Positions 1 through 13,125 of a DNA stretch of 64,000 nt are shown in pieces (positions within the stretch are counted from its first letter, which is position 1; each line of letters opens with the position of its first letter). Source of the DNA: Paraspadella gotoi (Eukaryota; Chaetognatha). The stretch spans positions 9,804,370 through 9,868,369 of the forward strand of contig CM119268.1 of the NCBI GenBank assembly GCA_051294375.1, in the 5' to 3' direction. Below the pieces are notes generated by a model, which was given only the letters and a program-made list of their open reading frames with translations, made no database searches and was not told the origin of the DNA. A program made the position numbers and the translations under genes.

Positions 1-237
1 AAAGAAAGGGAGATAGAACGAAAGAAAGAAAAAAGAAAAAGAAAGAAAGAAACAAAGAAACAAACAAACAAAGAAACAAACAAACAAAAAACGGAAGTAA
101 CAAAAAAGAAACAATGAAACGAACAAAAAGAAAAAGAAAAATCAAGAAAAAAATAAATAAAAGAAATAACCAACAAAACAAAACCGAAAAAACAAAACTG
201 AACAAAAAAAAACCGTTTTGTTTTCTCTCGTCAACAG
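1..237. repeat. Purine-rich intron sequence, second copy of 5.4-5.64 kb
   Basis: This A/G-rich, GAAA/CAAA-type sequence leads into the RyR exon at 238. It is nearly identical to the sequence ending at 5,646, so it is a redundant copy of the same intron end rather than a separate intron. Confidence 0.8.
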
Positions 238-389
238 GTGAAGATGCGCGGCGTGGGTCGAGTGGAGATCAAGCAGGGGTTTTTGTCACTTGAAGGCCAC
301 ATGGACGACGCGGTGACGATCGCAAGAGCGCAGGTGGAAGAGGCTTGCGCGGGTCGCATCATCAGGAAAACGACCGCTGTGCTAAATAG
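238..389 (+). CDS. RyR: RyR exon, MIR-domain end (clean redundant copy)
   Basis: The exon is bounded by TCAACAG before and GTGATTG after. It reads [14 protein letters not shown], then the GHMDDAVT segment and [11 protein letters not shown], the RyR stretch that follows the MIR domain. It starts at phase 0 and leaves two bases for the next codon. The same exon occurs at 5,647-5,804 with six extra bases. This copy is intact, but it lies upstream of the exons that should precede it, so it is misplaced or duplicated by the assembly. Confidence 0.9.
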
Positions 390-2735
390 GTGATTGAGAG
401 ATTGAGTGATTGATTGAGTGATTGAGAGATTCATTGGTGAAATGATTGATTGGTTCCANNNNNNNNNNTTTTTAACATTTTTTGTTTATTTACGGCATCA
501 ATGTTAATTTCAAGCTTAGTAGTTGCGTGTTGTTTCGTTCAAATCGCGACAAATGACGAGTTCTGGCGGCGGCAAGCACGCGGCAGCGGCGGCAGCGAAC
601 GATTCGTCCCCGCCGTTCAATGGTTCACAGGGTTCGATATGAGTCATTAAAATAACGTCTGTGAGGTTTAATTGTGCAGTGGGGTCAAGTTGATTCGATA
701 ATCGACAGCGTCATCTTCCTGACCACAGAAAAAAATATAACTTATATTCATAATATTATAAATATTATATTATACTTAATATGCGTAGATTATGATTTCA
801 TAAACGATATAACTTTGAGTTGAACTTCAACTTTTAAATTTTTCTGCGTTTATGTCGACCAGGGGTGAATAATATTTAATAGTCTGCACCGGTCGAAACG
901 AGTTGAATCGTCCAGGGAAAGATCTGGCAATCGAATTCCTCGCCTGGGGATTAAATGCGAATTCTCATTGGGCGGAAGGTTCGTTCTATAAGGTATGGAA
1001 GAGATCTTGCCATTTAATGATTTAGATTTTTTTAAACGATGGTTGTTCTTCTGTACAGAAAATAATAAGACAGCTCCTGCCTTGAAAAAATAGATAGTAG
1101 TACATAATAGTACTATTAGTACAATACTATTGTAAGTCTCTTGATTCCTGATATCCCGTCATTTATTTTTGCTCATTTTGTAAGAAAAAAAGTTACTCTT
1201 TGTTTCCAACTGTCTCGACATTCGATTCTCCGGGGAAATCCCTGGGAAAGATGGGTATCTAGCTAAAGGTAGGTTCTAACTAGATCTCTCATCAGGGAAA
1301 AGAGGTAAGTAGGGTAGTATGTAATGGTAAGAGTAAAACAGATATAACAAAGGGTATCAAGGGTACATAAATAGGGAGAGAAAGGAGAAAGGGAAGGTTT
1401 GCAGACCCCGAGAACCGAGAGGAAAAGTTGAGCTAGTGAGTCCGATCTCCAAGACTCATCCGTGACTCCAGGGATGAATGAGGAGGGACGACGAGGGGAG
1501 AGAGGCGTTGAAAGAAGGGGAAGAAAGAAGGCCCGGGGGAGAGAGAAGGTTCTGGCGGTAAGGTGACGCCTCTATCTGAATCCCGTAATTCATCCCTTCC
1601 CAATTCTCAACTTATCTCTCTTTGTCACGCCTGGGATAATTAGCATTTTAACATTTTCGCGTTTACAATTCCGTATTTTTGCATTTCGCATTTTCACATT
1701 TCACATAGACCGCGTTTCAATCTTTTTCATCCCGGCGTTTAAATTCCCGCGTAAATTTCGTCATGCCGAGAGATTTTTTTCGGCCGGTTGGAGTTTACGT
1801 CCGTTGAACGTCGTCCGGAGCCACGGAAAGCCCTGAATGGCTCCGGATTCGACGAATGAAACGCATACGACACTAGTGGGCGCGAGAGACGCGAGGCTCA
1901 TTCCTAATGGGTTCCCGCGTCGACTAATGAAAGGCCAAGTCTCGAAACCAGCCGGCCACGACTTTGGCCAATGGAAGAGAACCGGAAATGGACGAGAACG
2001 TCAGAAAACACGACGCTAACCGGAGTAAGGCAGCAGCGGCAGCGGCGAAGCGGTCGCCGCCTCTCCGGTCATCGGGCGAAACGCAGAACCGAAAACGTGA
2101 AGCGTGAACGAATTGATCGAGAAGCGTCGAGGTGAAGAACAACGGTGAACGATGACGTGGCTGAGAATGAACGACGGTGAAAAGAAAGTTTGGTGAGCGG
2201 GGGGGGGGGGTTAGTGCGGTAACGATGAAATCGGATGAAGCGACCGGAACCCGATACATGACTGTGAAACGAAGAGGTTGACGCGGGTGAAAATATTAGT
2301 GGTGAACGTTTTTTAAAGAGGCGGTCGGATGAGAGATTGGTTTTTCGCTGAATGAAGGAATATAGAATTCAGTTTTTAAAATTTGGCTAAGATTAAAAAT
2401 TGAAATATCCACAGATTTTTCGCTCTGCAAACTTTTTGGTTTGCTCCTTTTAGTTTTGTTCTTTTGAAGAATTCTTCTTCATCTAGCAGTACCGTGCAAT
2501 GATAATTTTTAAATATAAATGAAAAAAAGTAAAGAAGGAAAACAAGAAAAGCATAGAAAGTAAAAAAGTTAAGAAAGCAAGCAAGAAAGTCGAAAATATT
2601 CAAGAAAGAAAAAAGAAAGAAGTAAAGAATAGAAAGAATGTAAAGAAAGAAAGGAAGAAAGCAAAGAAAAAAAAGCCTTTAAATCCACCCTATTTCTTTT
2701 CCTTCTTCCCTGCCCGCCCCCCCCCCCCAACTCAG
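390..2735. other. Non-coding region with one 10-N gap
   Basis: I see no recognisable gene here. The first 70 bases carry TGAT/TTGA repeats, followed by ten Ns at 459-468. A repeat at 469-545 recurs at about 3,171-3,245. The part at 1,740-2,300 is richer in G+C and holds short open frames without recognisable protein text. A run of G at 2,200-2,210 and poly-purine sequence at 2,520-2,670 follow. By gene order this should be RyR intron, but the redundant exon at 238 makes its true place uncertain. Confidence 0.5.
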
Positions 2736-2964
2736 CATCATCTACGAGTCCCGGCCGCAGTGACCGGACAACGCCCGCTCCCTCTGGCGATCGTCACGCC
2801 AACTTTTGCCGCACGAAATGGATCGGGCGGATTCCCTCATCAGCCTAGGCGAGCTTCCCCACTAACGCATTTTCGCCACAATCACTCGGGTCGGTTCGCT
2901 CTGCGTCCAGGGCGTAGATCGATCTTCCTCGAAACTTTTCGGATGAAAGATCGATAACGAGACA
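2736..2964 (+). CDS. RyR: RyR exon, MIR domain (frameshifted)
   Basis: The acceptor CAACTCAG is followed by a coding stretch reading IIYES, then NARSLWR in a second frame, then [16 protein letters not shown] in a third. This matches the RyR order YEGG..ARSLWR..RHxTTGRYL. The donor is GTGAGT at 2,965. The need for three frames within 229 bp points to sequencing errors. It ends one base short of a codon, which the next exon completes. Confidence 0.75.
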
Positions 2965-5900
2965 GTGAGTAAGAGGGAGGGTCAGTATGCGGGGTAGGTA
3001 AAAGGGTCAAGGAGAAAATAAGTAAGTGACACTTTTTTTCTCCGTTTACAATTTATGAATGAATGCGAGGAAAACAAATAATTTTGTCCGGATCGATGCA
3101 AGAACAAACTTAGCGTGTAAATATGGGTTGTTATATTTTCAATAAATTTTTTTCTGTATGGTAACGTCATTTTTTTAACATTTTTTTGTTATTTATGGCA
3201 ACAATGTTAATTTCAAGGCTTAGTAGTTGCGTGTTGTTTCGTTATAATTTATATTAATTAAAATTAAATCCAAACATATGAAATTGTTTTATTAAAAGGG
3301 GGGGTGTGAAAACAAAGAACGGTTTTCGNNNNNNNNNNNNNNNNNNNNNNNNNTATTCCAAGGTGTTGCGCCGCATTACTTTTCTTTTTACTCTCTTATC
3401 CCTTGTGTTTCCGTAGCTTAGATTTGAGGTTTTTCTCCAGTTTAACAAATGAGCAATGAACTATAGGGCAGTTATAAGTGTTTTTAACGTAAGTAGGACC
3501 GACCGACGGACAGACCTACCGACAGACCGACCGAAAATAGACTTATAGAGTACTCGAGGCGCAACTAAAAATGATCATAATTTGGCAAAAAGAAAAACTT
3601 AGAGGACTCCAACTACCCGATCTCTTTCCAGGCTACACCTTCTACCTCCGCCAGTCAAAGGACGACAAACGGATCACCGAGGTTCGCGACGAGGAGGGGA
3701 TGGGTCAACCCGGAGTCAAGTTCGGCGAGTCGCTCCTCTTCCTGCAGCACGCCCACACAGGATTGTGGCTCACTTACAAGACCAAAGAGGTGGGCGAGAG
3801 CAGGGGGAGGGATTAGGGGTGCGGGAAGGAACGGAAAAAAAGAAAGAAAGAAAGGGAGATAAGAAAAAAAGAAAAAGAAAAGAAGAGAAGAAAGGGAGAT
3901 AGAAAAAAGATAAAAGAAAGAAAGAAAGAAAGGAAAGAAAAAGAGAAAGAAAGGAAAAAAAGAAGGAAGATAGAAAAAAGAAAGAAAGAAAGTAAGAAGA
4001 AAGAAAGAAGAGAAGAGAAAGAAAGAAGGAAAAAAAAGGAAGTAAAGAAAGAAAAGGGAGATAGAACGAAAGAAAGAAAGAAAAAAAGAAAAGAAAGAAA
4101 GAAAGAAAGAAAGAACAGAAGAAAGAAAAAGAAAGAAGAGATAGAAAAAAGAAAAAAGAAAGTAAAGAAAGAAAGGGAAGATAAAAAAAAGGATAAAAAA
4201 AAGAAAAGAAAGAAAGAAAGAAAGTAAGAAAGGAAAGAAAAGAAAGAAAGAAAGAAAGAGAAAAAAAGAAGTAAAAGAAAGAAAAGGGAGATAGAAGAAA
4301 GAAACAAATATTATTTTCTTCCCTTATGTGGCGGCGTCTCTGATTGGCTTGGAAAGTGGACCGTGAGTGACATGTCACATAATATCTTACCTTCCAATTG
4401 TGACGGTTCACAAAAAAAGAAAAAAAGAAAAAAAAGAAAGTAAAGAAAGAAAGAAAGAAAAGTAAAAAAGAAGTACAGAAAGAAAGGGGAGATAGAACGA
4501 AAAGAAAGAAAAAAAAAAGAAAAAGGAAAGAAAGAAAGAAAGAAAGAAAGAAGAAAGAAAGAAAGAGGAGGATAGAAAAAAAGAAAAAAAGTAAAGAAAG
4601 AAGAGAAGGGAGATAAAAAAAGAAAAAAAGAGAGAAAGAGAAGGGAAAGAAAGAAAGGAAAAGAAGAAGAACAAGAAAGAGGAGGAAAGAAAAAAAGAAG
4701 GGAAGAAAAGAACGAAGAAAGAAAAAAAGAAAAAAAGAAAGAAAGAAAGAAAGAAAAAGGGAGTATAGAAAAAAAAGGAAAAAAGAAAGAAAGAAAGGAA
4801 AGAAAGAAAGAAAAGAAAGAAAGAAAAGAAAGAAAAGAAGAAAGAAAGAAGAAAGAAAGAAAGGGAGATAGAAAGAAAGGAAAGAAAAAAAGAAAAAAAG
4901 AAAGAAAGAAAACAAAGACAAACAACAAAGAAACAAAACAAAGACAAAAAAACGGAAGTAACAAAAAAGAAACANNNNNNNNNNNNNNNNNNNNNNNNNA
5001 GAGAAAGGAAGATCAAAAAGGAAAAGAACAAGGAAGGGAAAAAGAACAGTAAGAAAAATAAAGAAGAAGAAAGAAGAGAAGGAAAGAAGAGATAAAGGAG
5101 ATAGAGAAAAAAAAAAAAAAAAAAAAAAGAGAAGGAGAAAGAAAGAAAGGAGAAAGAACAAGAACGAAAGAAGAAAGGGAGGATAGAAAAAAAAAAGAAG
5201 AAAGAAAAAGAAAGAAAAGAAAGAAAAGAAAGAAAAAGAAAGAAAGAAAGAAAGAAAGAAAGAAAAGGAGAGATAGAAAAGAAAGAAGAGAAGAAGAAAG
5301 AAAGGAAAGAAAAAGAAAGAAAAAGGAAAGAAAGGAAAAAAAGAAGAAAGACAAGAAAGAAAGAAAGAAAGAAAGAAAGAAGAAAAGAAAGAAAGAAGTA
5401 AAGAAAGAAAAGGGAGATAGAACGAAAGAAAGAAAAAAAGAAAAAGAAAGGAAAGAAAGAAACAAAGAAACAAAGAAAAAAAGAACAAAGAAACAAAAAA
5501 CCGGAAGTAACAAAAAAGAAACAATGAAACGAACAAAAAGAAAAGAAAAATCAGAGAAAAAATAAATAAAAGAAATAACCTACAAAACAAAACCGAAAAA
5601 ACAAAACTGAACAAAAAAAAACCGTTTTGTTTTCTCTCGTCAACAGGTGAAGATGCGCGGCGTGGGTCGAGTGGAGATCAAGCAGGGGTTTTTTTGTCAC
5701 TTGAAGGCCACCATGGACGACGCGGTGACGATTCGCAAGAGGCGCAGGTGGAAGAGGCTTGCGCGGGTCGCATCATCAGGAAAACGACCGCTGTGCTAAA
5801 ATAGGTGATTGAGAGATTGATGTGATTGATGATTGATTGAGTGATTGAGAGATTCATTGGTGAAATGATTGATTGGTTCCATTATTTCGTAGTTTCATCA

Positions 5901-8900
5901 ATCGTTTTCACGATCCATCCGTTGATGGTAAATTGGTTTCTAGAATTCCAGTACTGAATTGATTTTGCATTCATTGATCTATTAATGATTATTGATTGAT
6001 TGATTGATTTATCGAACATTTTCCTCATCCCAAGTTCATTAAAGTCCTGGACGGATTCAGTCAGGCGTCGCCAGCCGGCGCCAGCGCCTGGAAAGACTCA
6101 CCCGTCCCGCAAGCTGCTGCCTGCTGCTCCCGGACGACCTGGAGAGTACTTTTTCTCACCGGCCGAAGGACGAGGGTAAGCGGTTTTGGTTTTTGGCTAA
6201 ACAAAAAAAAAAAAAAAAAACTGTAAACTTAATCATATTTTCTTCAGATAACGAATTAGTCAGTTATTCAGGCAAGAAAGACATACGGCTCATACCGTAG
6301 TGTTTAATGTTTTTAGGCGATTTGATGAATTAATATTATTTTGGTAGTCTTGCTTTCTGGTCCTGGTCACGGGGACCGTGAAAAGGGACAGAATACGAAA
6401 ATGTTACAAATGGGCGTAGATTAATTTGCTTAAATTAAAATTACAATCATGTTGATAAAAATATTCGGGTTAAATTGTGCAAAATGCTGCAAAGGACTAG
6501 CATGGTAGCGACATGCGTCAACTAAAAAGTCAAGCGAAATGAACAATTTGAACACCGAGTAGTTTCGCTCACGCGCGTTGCCCGCTCGAATCAATTTTTA
6601 ATTGGCAAAATGAAATAATGTTAAATATTCGTAACTATTGATTTTCAGAGCACGAGGCCAAACAGAGTCATCTTCGGTCGCTTAGGAATCGACAAGACTT
6701 GTTCCACGAGGAAGGGATGGTCGCGATGATCCTCGACATTATTGACAAAATATCTGTTTACAACAACAGGTACCTAAACATTAACAGTAAAAAGTAAACA
6801 ATAACTTTGGCTCCGCTTTAGCGAACTAGTTTTAAAAGACAAAATAAAAAAGTGTCAAATTAATCGCATTCATCAATAAAACGCCATGTTTTATGTTCTG
6901 TAATTTATTTGTAAAGTTGACAATAAAACCTGTAAAAAATCCTCTGATTCCGATTGTTCCTTTGTTTCTCTTTCTAGCGGTCATTTCGCCATCAACGCCG
7001 GAGAAGAGGCGGGAGCTGCCTTCGACGAGATCGTCGACAAACTCTACTTACTTTTGGGTAAGTTTGTTAAAGTTATACAAATAAAATGAGAGAAAAAGGA
7101 GAAAAGGAAGGAAAGCGAAAGAAAAGAATAGAAAAAAAGAAGAAAAGAAAGAAAAGAAGAAAAAGAAAGAAGAAGAAAGAAATGAAAAGAAAGAAAAAAA
7201 AAATAAAAGAAATAAAAGAAAAAAAAGAAAAAAAAGAACAAAAAGAAAGAAAGAACAAAAAAGAAAAGAAAAAGAAAGAAAAGAAAAGAAAAGAAAAAGA
7301 AAGAAAGAAAGAAAGAAAGAAAGAAGAAAGAAGAAAGAATGAAAGAAAAAAAGAAAAAAAAGAAAATAATGAAAAGAAAAGAAAAGAATGGAATGAATGA
7401 AAAGAAAAGAAAGAAAAGTACAGGAAAGTAAAAAAAAAAGGAAAGAGAAGACCTTTGTCTTTGTCTAAGAAAAGGAAAGAACCTCTCACTTCATCCAACC
7501 TTCCAACCTCCCGTCCACTTCAGCGGCCATGATTCGCGGGAATCGACCGAACTGCGCGGAATTCGCGCAGTCGAAGCGACTCGATTGGCTCATCTCGAGA
7601 CTAGAGAGTCAACAGGCGTCGGCGGGGGTCTTGGACGTCTTGCACACCATTCTCACGGGTGAGGGATCGACATTGGCTGACATTTCGGGAAAGTAAATTT
7701 TTAATTGAAAAGAGTCAACATTATTTTCCAAAAGCGCCACGTTTCTGTTCCTTTCCGTTTTATTTATTATAACCAAATCTTTACCCTAAGCCCTAAATCA
7801 ATTCCCTAACCTAATATTTAAACCTAAAGACATTCGAAAAAGATGGCCAAAAAGTCGACCCACAAAAGCATTCTGACTTCAAAGACATTGACTTTCGCGA
7901 CGATGCCATTGTCCTCTTTTTTTTTTTTACAGACTCGCCCGAGGCTCTGAACATGATCAAAGAAAAACACATCCGGTCCATCATTTCTCTATTGGATCGA
8001 AACGGAAGAGACCCCAAGGTAAGTCGGCCTTACCTGACTCGCCAGCCTCACGACCCCGTCCTGTCTTAACCATCCTTCTCTCTCTCCACGCCCACCAAGG
8101 TCCTCAACATTTTGTGCAGCCTTTGCGTTGGCAACGACGTCGCCGTCCGCACCAACCAGAACCTCATTTGCGACAATCTCCTTCCGGGGAGAGACTTGTT
8201 GCTGCAAACCGCCCTCGTCGATCACGTGACCTCGATGAGGCCCAACATTTTTATTTCGTTGGAAGGTAATTTGAATATGAATATAAATTATAATAAAATT
8301 AAATTATTACGAGAGGTTATTACCTCACGTAAGAATTTCATTTTGATTCTAACTTGAACAATATTTACATAAAGAACGAAAGATGAATGTTTCAACAAAC
8401 AAATGATCATCCTACGTATATAACTGACGCCTCCCCAGGCACGGCGATGTACAGTCGGTGGTACTACGAGATCATCGTCGACCACGTGGAGCAGCTTACC
8501 CACGAGCCTCCGGTGCTGAGGGTGGGTTGGGCCACCACCGCCGGATTTGTCCCGTTTCCCGGCGGCGGAACTGGTGAGGAAATTTTCCGGTTTGGTTCAA
8601 GTAAATTTCTAAAAAATAAACCTTATCTGCGCTGTCGACGACAGGCTGGGGAGGCAACGGTTGCGGCGACGACCTCTTCTCCTACGCCTTCGACGGGACG
8701 TGCCTCTGGACGGGCGCCAAACCGCTCGCCGTCCGCGACCAATCGGTCGGCGGGTTTCGAAAGGGCGACATCATCGGATGCGCGCTGGATCTCTCCATTC
8801 CGCAGGTGATTAACTGATTAAATTGGCTGATTGATTAATTAGTTCAGTGATTGACCGATTGATTTAGTCAGTGATTAATCAATTTTTCTTGTTTCTATTT

Positions 8901-11900
8901 TTTTAAATTTTATTCGAGGAGCGATGAAACTATTTGATTGGCTTGATTGATTGACAGTCTGAGGCAAAAAAAAAAAAGCGAGTTCAAATATTCTCCTCAT
9001 CTACCGAGAATAAATCCCATTTAATAAAATCCAATAAAGCAAATAAAAGGAATAAAAACGAATCGAGAAAAGAAAACGGATTATCCTTCCCCGCTCTACT
9101 CCCCCCCACCCCCCTCCCCCCCATCGTCTCCAGATCACGTTTTGGGTGAAGGTGTCCATCGGCGGCGTCTTTCGAGACTTCAACCTCGACGGCTGCTTTT
9201 ATCCCATCGTCTCCATGTCAGCCAAGATCGGGTAAGTTCGAGTAACTGGGTGAGGGATCGCGAAAGGGTTGAGTCGTTGGAGCCCGCGGTTTATTTTATT
9301 GGCAACAAACAGAAAATGTCAATGCAATGGATTTCCTTTAAGTTTGCGCGCGTTCAAACTTCAAAGAAGTCTAGGCGGTAAAAATTAGATTTTCCGTAGG
9401 ATACCGACTGTACTGAGCTTTATCAGACTGTAGATTTTTTTATTTTTTTAGATTCGGTTTATCATTCTCGGACAGTTTCATGTAACTTGAAACATTTCCG
9501 TTATTTTCAAATAGTTTTAAAAATACTATTATTATAGTCGTGATATATGGAGGTATTTTTGTTACGAGTGAGAAGTATTAATTCAATTTATTATAAAATA
9601 AACTTGGAAAGTCTGGCGCCAGCAGAACTTCTCGCTATTGGCTTTCTCATTCTTGGCACAATAAATTATTCTCGTTAATATTGTAACCTTTTATGAGGAG
9701 AAAGATACGTAAATCTCGCGGCCGTCAGTACGACGACGACAACGACGACGACGACGACGTCGATAATATTTCCTCTTTTGAATGGCAAACACGATCTCAA
9801 CTCGCTGCCGTCCGGCCAAGAATGCCGAGAACGGGGCCGGCCGCCGAGAGAACGAAAACTGGGTCGATGACGAAGACTGGAAATGAGGTGGGAGAAGAGC
9901 CGGGGATTGGGGATTCGTGACTGGGGACTCAAATTGGGATTAGGGTCCTAAATCTCAAATTTTTACACACGTGGGCACTGGGCAGAATATTGAGGCGGTT
10001 GGGAAATCGGAGTGGGAGAGAAAAGTTGGATATCGGCGTTGTGAGATGACAGAGCCGAGGTAAAGGGCAAAGTACGAGCGCGACGAAAGATCATTATTCA
10101 TGCGCAACTGGTGCAGCTGTGGCGACAGCAGTAGCGACAGCAGTGGCGACACTTGTTAACCGCTGCAGAAAATTCTACGCAGCTGGAAAACTTGCAGGAC
10201 GCAATTGACTGCCGAACTCGTTTCAGATGTTCGTTTCTGGCAAAAAAAAATACTTACAAAAAAAATGCTATTAGTAAAAAATACAGGACAATCATCGTAG
10301 AAATCTGCAAAGAATTTGAAATGATTTATCCATAGTTTAATTGTTACCCACATCAATTATTTTTTAATTTAAAGATGAAAATTTAACTAAACTGGGCTTC
10401 TTCATAAGATTAGATATGAGAGAGAATAGAAATGTAACAAATTTCTCTCTCGCGTTATAAATTGCTCCGAAACTCATTACTCGTCTCGTTTTCATATCGG
10501 TTCGTGTGAAATAAACTTTTCCCGGGTTTTATTTTTTTTAAGTAACTGAAATCATCAGAGATGACTCAGTGCGCACGGATTCCCAGTTATCAATAGATGT
10601 GTGGTTCCTATGCCGTTCGCACTGCCCAGTTTTCCTGCAACGATAACATAAATGTTTAAATATTCCTGAAAACGTAATCAATAATGTCTGCTCGGCAGTG
10701 TTACGTAAAAAGTTTACAAGTAAAATTCACGATCGACTGAGCACTGAGTGAGCAGTGAGCAGTGAGCAGTGAGCAGTGAGCAGTGAGCATTCGGATTTTA
10801 GCTTTCGCCGAATTCTTTAAAAACGATTATCTTTTTTTTTTAACGTCAACCAAATTCATTCTTTCTCTTCAATTGACGTCATTGTCGTCATCTGCAGTCT
10901 AATGATTAGTTTCGATCTCCAATAAAAATGGCGGAACCCAAAGAAAAACCGCGTCGAATAAAGTTGGGAACTCGAAGCTACGACTTTCCCTCGACCGACC
11001 TCGGTGTCTTCGAACCCTGTCGTCCAGACGATGACCCCGAGGAGCTCAAGAAGAAACTTCGAGACGACGGGTATATTTTTGTTCGCGGGTTACACGACAG
11101 AGAGCGAGTGCTCGAAGCGAGAACTCTTGTCCTGGAATACATCGGTGAGTGTTGGAGAGCCTTGTGGCGGTTGCTATAATAGATGACTCTTACGAAGGAA
11201 TGGAGTATAAACTAAACAACAAAGATCCAACAAAATAGCATCTGCATCTGTCGTTCGCTCCCTTCACTCTCAGCTTCGACCGGCGCCGGAAAGTTGGTCG
11301 GCGACGTCACTAACGGCGTCCTCGACTCAAGATGTGGACGAGGATGCGTCCCTTTTATGGAGGGAAAGAACGACGTGACGCATTCGCCGCAAGTGTTGGA
11401 GGTGATGGAGGAAAGGATAGAGAAAAAAAGGAAAGGAAAAAAGAAAAAGAAAGGAAAGGATTGAGGAATAAGGAAAATGGATGAGCGACGAAATTACGTA
11501 GTAATTAAAAGAGGAAATTATAAGGAAATGAGTCGACTTACGTACGTATATCGAAATCTTGATGGTCTTTACGTCTAATAATGCCGTAACTAAAAAACAG
11601 CCTGTGTGATGGTTTTAAATAAATTTCATTGGTTCACGGTATATCTGCGTATTCTAAATGGTACGACTTTCACACCCGATACATACAAGGTGTTGGAAGG
11701 CGAGAGACCCAAGAAGTTCTTCCAAAAATTATTCGGCGAAGGAGCCCTGACTTTCGACTACAAGTGGCTTCGCGCGATGTACAAAGAAGGATTCACAGGT
11801 TGCTAACGTTTGAGCGAATTTGTTTATAGTAGCATCGGTTGAGCGCTTTAATCGCTCCTCCAAGGAGCGCATGTGGACAACGTGTACATGGGCCGGGGTT

Positions 11901-13072
11901 CGTCGAACGTGTTGACCATGTGGACCCCGTTCGGGGCGACGCCGGCGGAGATGGGCGTCATCGCCGTTTGCGAGGCGTCGCATCGTTTGGCCGGCTTCGA
12001 CAAATTCCAAAGCACTTATGGTAAATTGTAAAGGGATTTTATCTCTACGAGTCTATGATTATGATTATTATTTTATAATATTTTGGATAAATCTCTTTTT
12101 TCGAAAGCGAGGGATTTTCCGTTTTTCATCTTAAGGTTCTTGCGACATTGAGGCCGAGGGTCTGGAGGGAAGCGGTTGGTTTACTCTCGATCCTCGGGAA
12201 ATAACTCAATTTGGCGGGAAATGGAAAACGGGAGACTTCGAACCCGGTGAAAGAGTCGTTTTTGAAATATTGTGATTTCATGGCGGGGTTACGTGAGCTT
12301 TTCTGGGCGGGGAATATATTGAGAGTTATCTCGTTTATTCTCTAAATAAAATAAGCTGCGATTTCTAAATTATTTTTTTTCAGGTGATGCGATCGTGTTT
12401 AATTTGCGAACTGTTCACATGTCTACCGTAAACGAAACAGACTTTGCTCGTGTCTCTTGCGACACCAGATGGCAGCCCCGGTCGCAGAGGGTAGATAACC
12501 GGTTCGTTGGAGACATAGGAGCATCGGATCCTAGATTCGGAGTTTATGGAAACGAGAAAAACGAAAATATGCGGAAAAAGACGACGATGGGAGAAATGAA
12601 GTCGAAATGGGATTTCGACGTGGCTATTCGCTGACCTCGATTATTGACAAACATTTACAATTTGTTTAATTATTATTCGTTGCAGTAAAAAAAGTAAAAC
12701 AAAGCTATTATACCCAGAGTTCCCATCGTTCAATAAAATTTACAATGGAAATTTAGAATGTTGTTTCTACACAATCCTTTCCAAAGATCCCGTGGTTGTC
12801 GTCGACTCTAGCGCCACTAAAGGAATTAAGTAGGGCAACGATTTGTGACTCGGCCACCAGAGAAGCTTGGGATGAGAATGCGGAACCGCCCTTCGGACGG
12901 CGTCAAAGTAGGAGAGCAGGACGCAGCTGTAGACGAAGCCAACGGGAACGAGCAGGTGCCAGAGGGCGTGGAAGTAGGGGAAAGCCTGGTCGCAGGCGAA
13001 ATTGTCAATCATCCAAAACGCGATGGATGTGAAGGTGAAGACAATAGCCCTGTTGGGGGAGAGAGAGAGAGT

Positions 13073-13125
<53 letters not shown>

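Noticed and set aside
3770-5614. A 614-codon and several shorter open frames on the - strand
   Set aside because: They are Phe/Leu/Ser translations of the GAAA-type purine tract, open in several frames at once and bridging an N gap.
10747-10789. Regular repeats resembling a CRISPR array
   Set aside because: Six contiguous 7-bp units without spacers in a eukaryotic intron are a simple tandem repeat.
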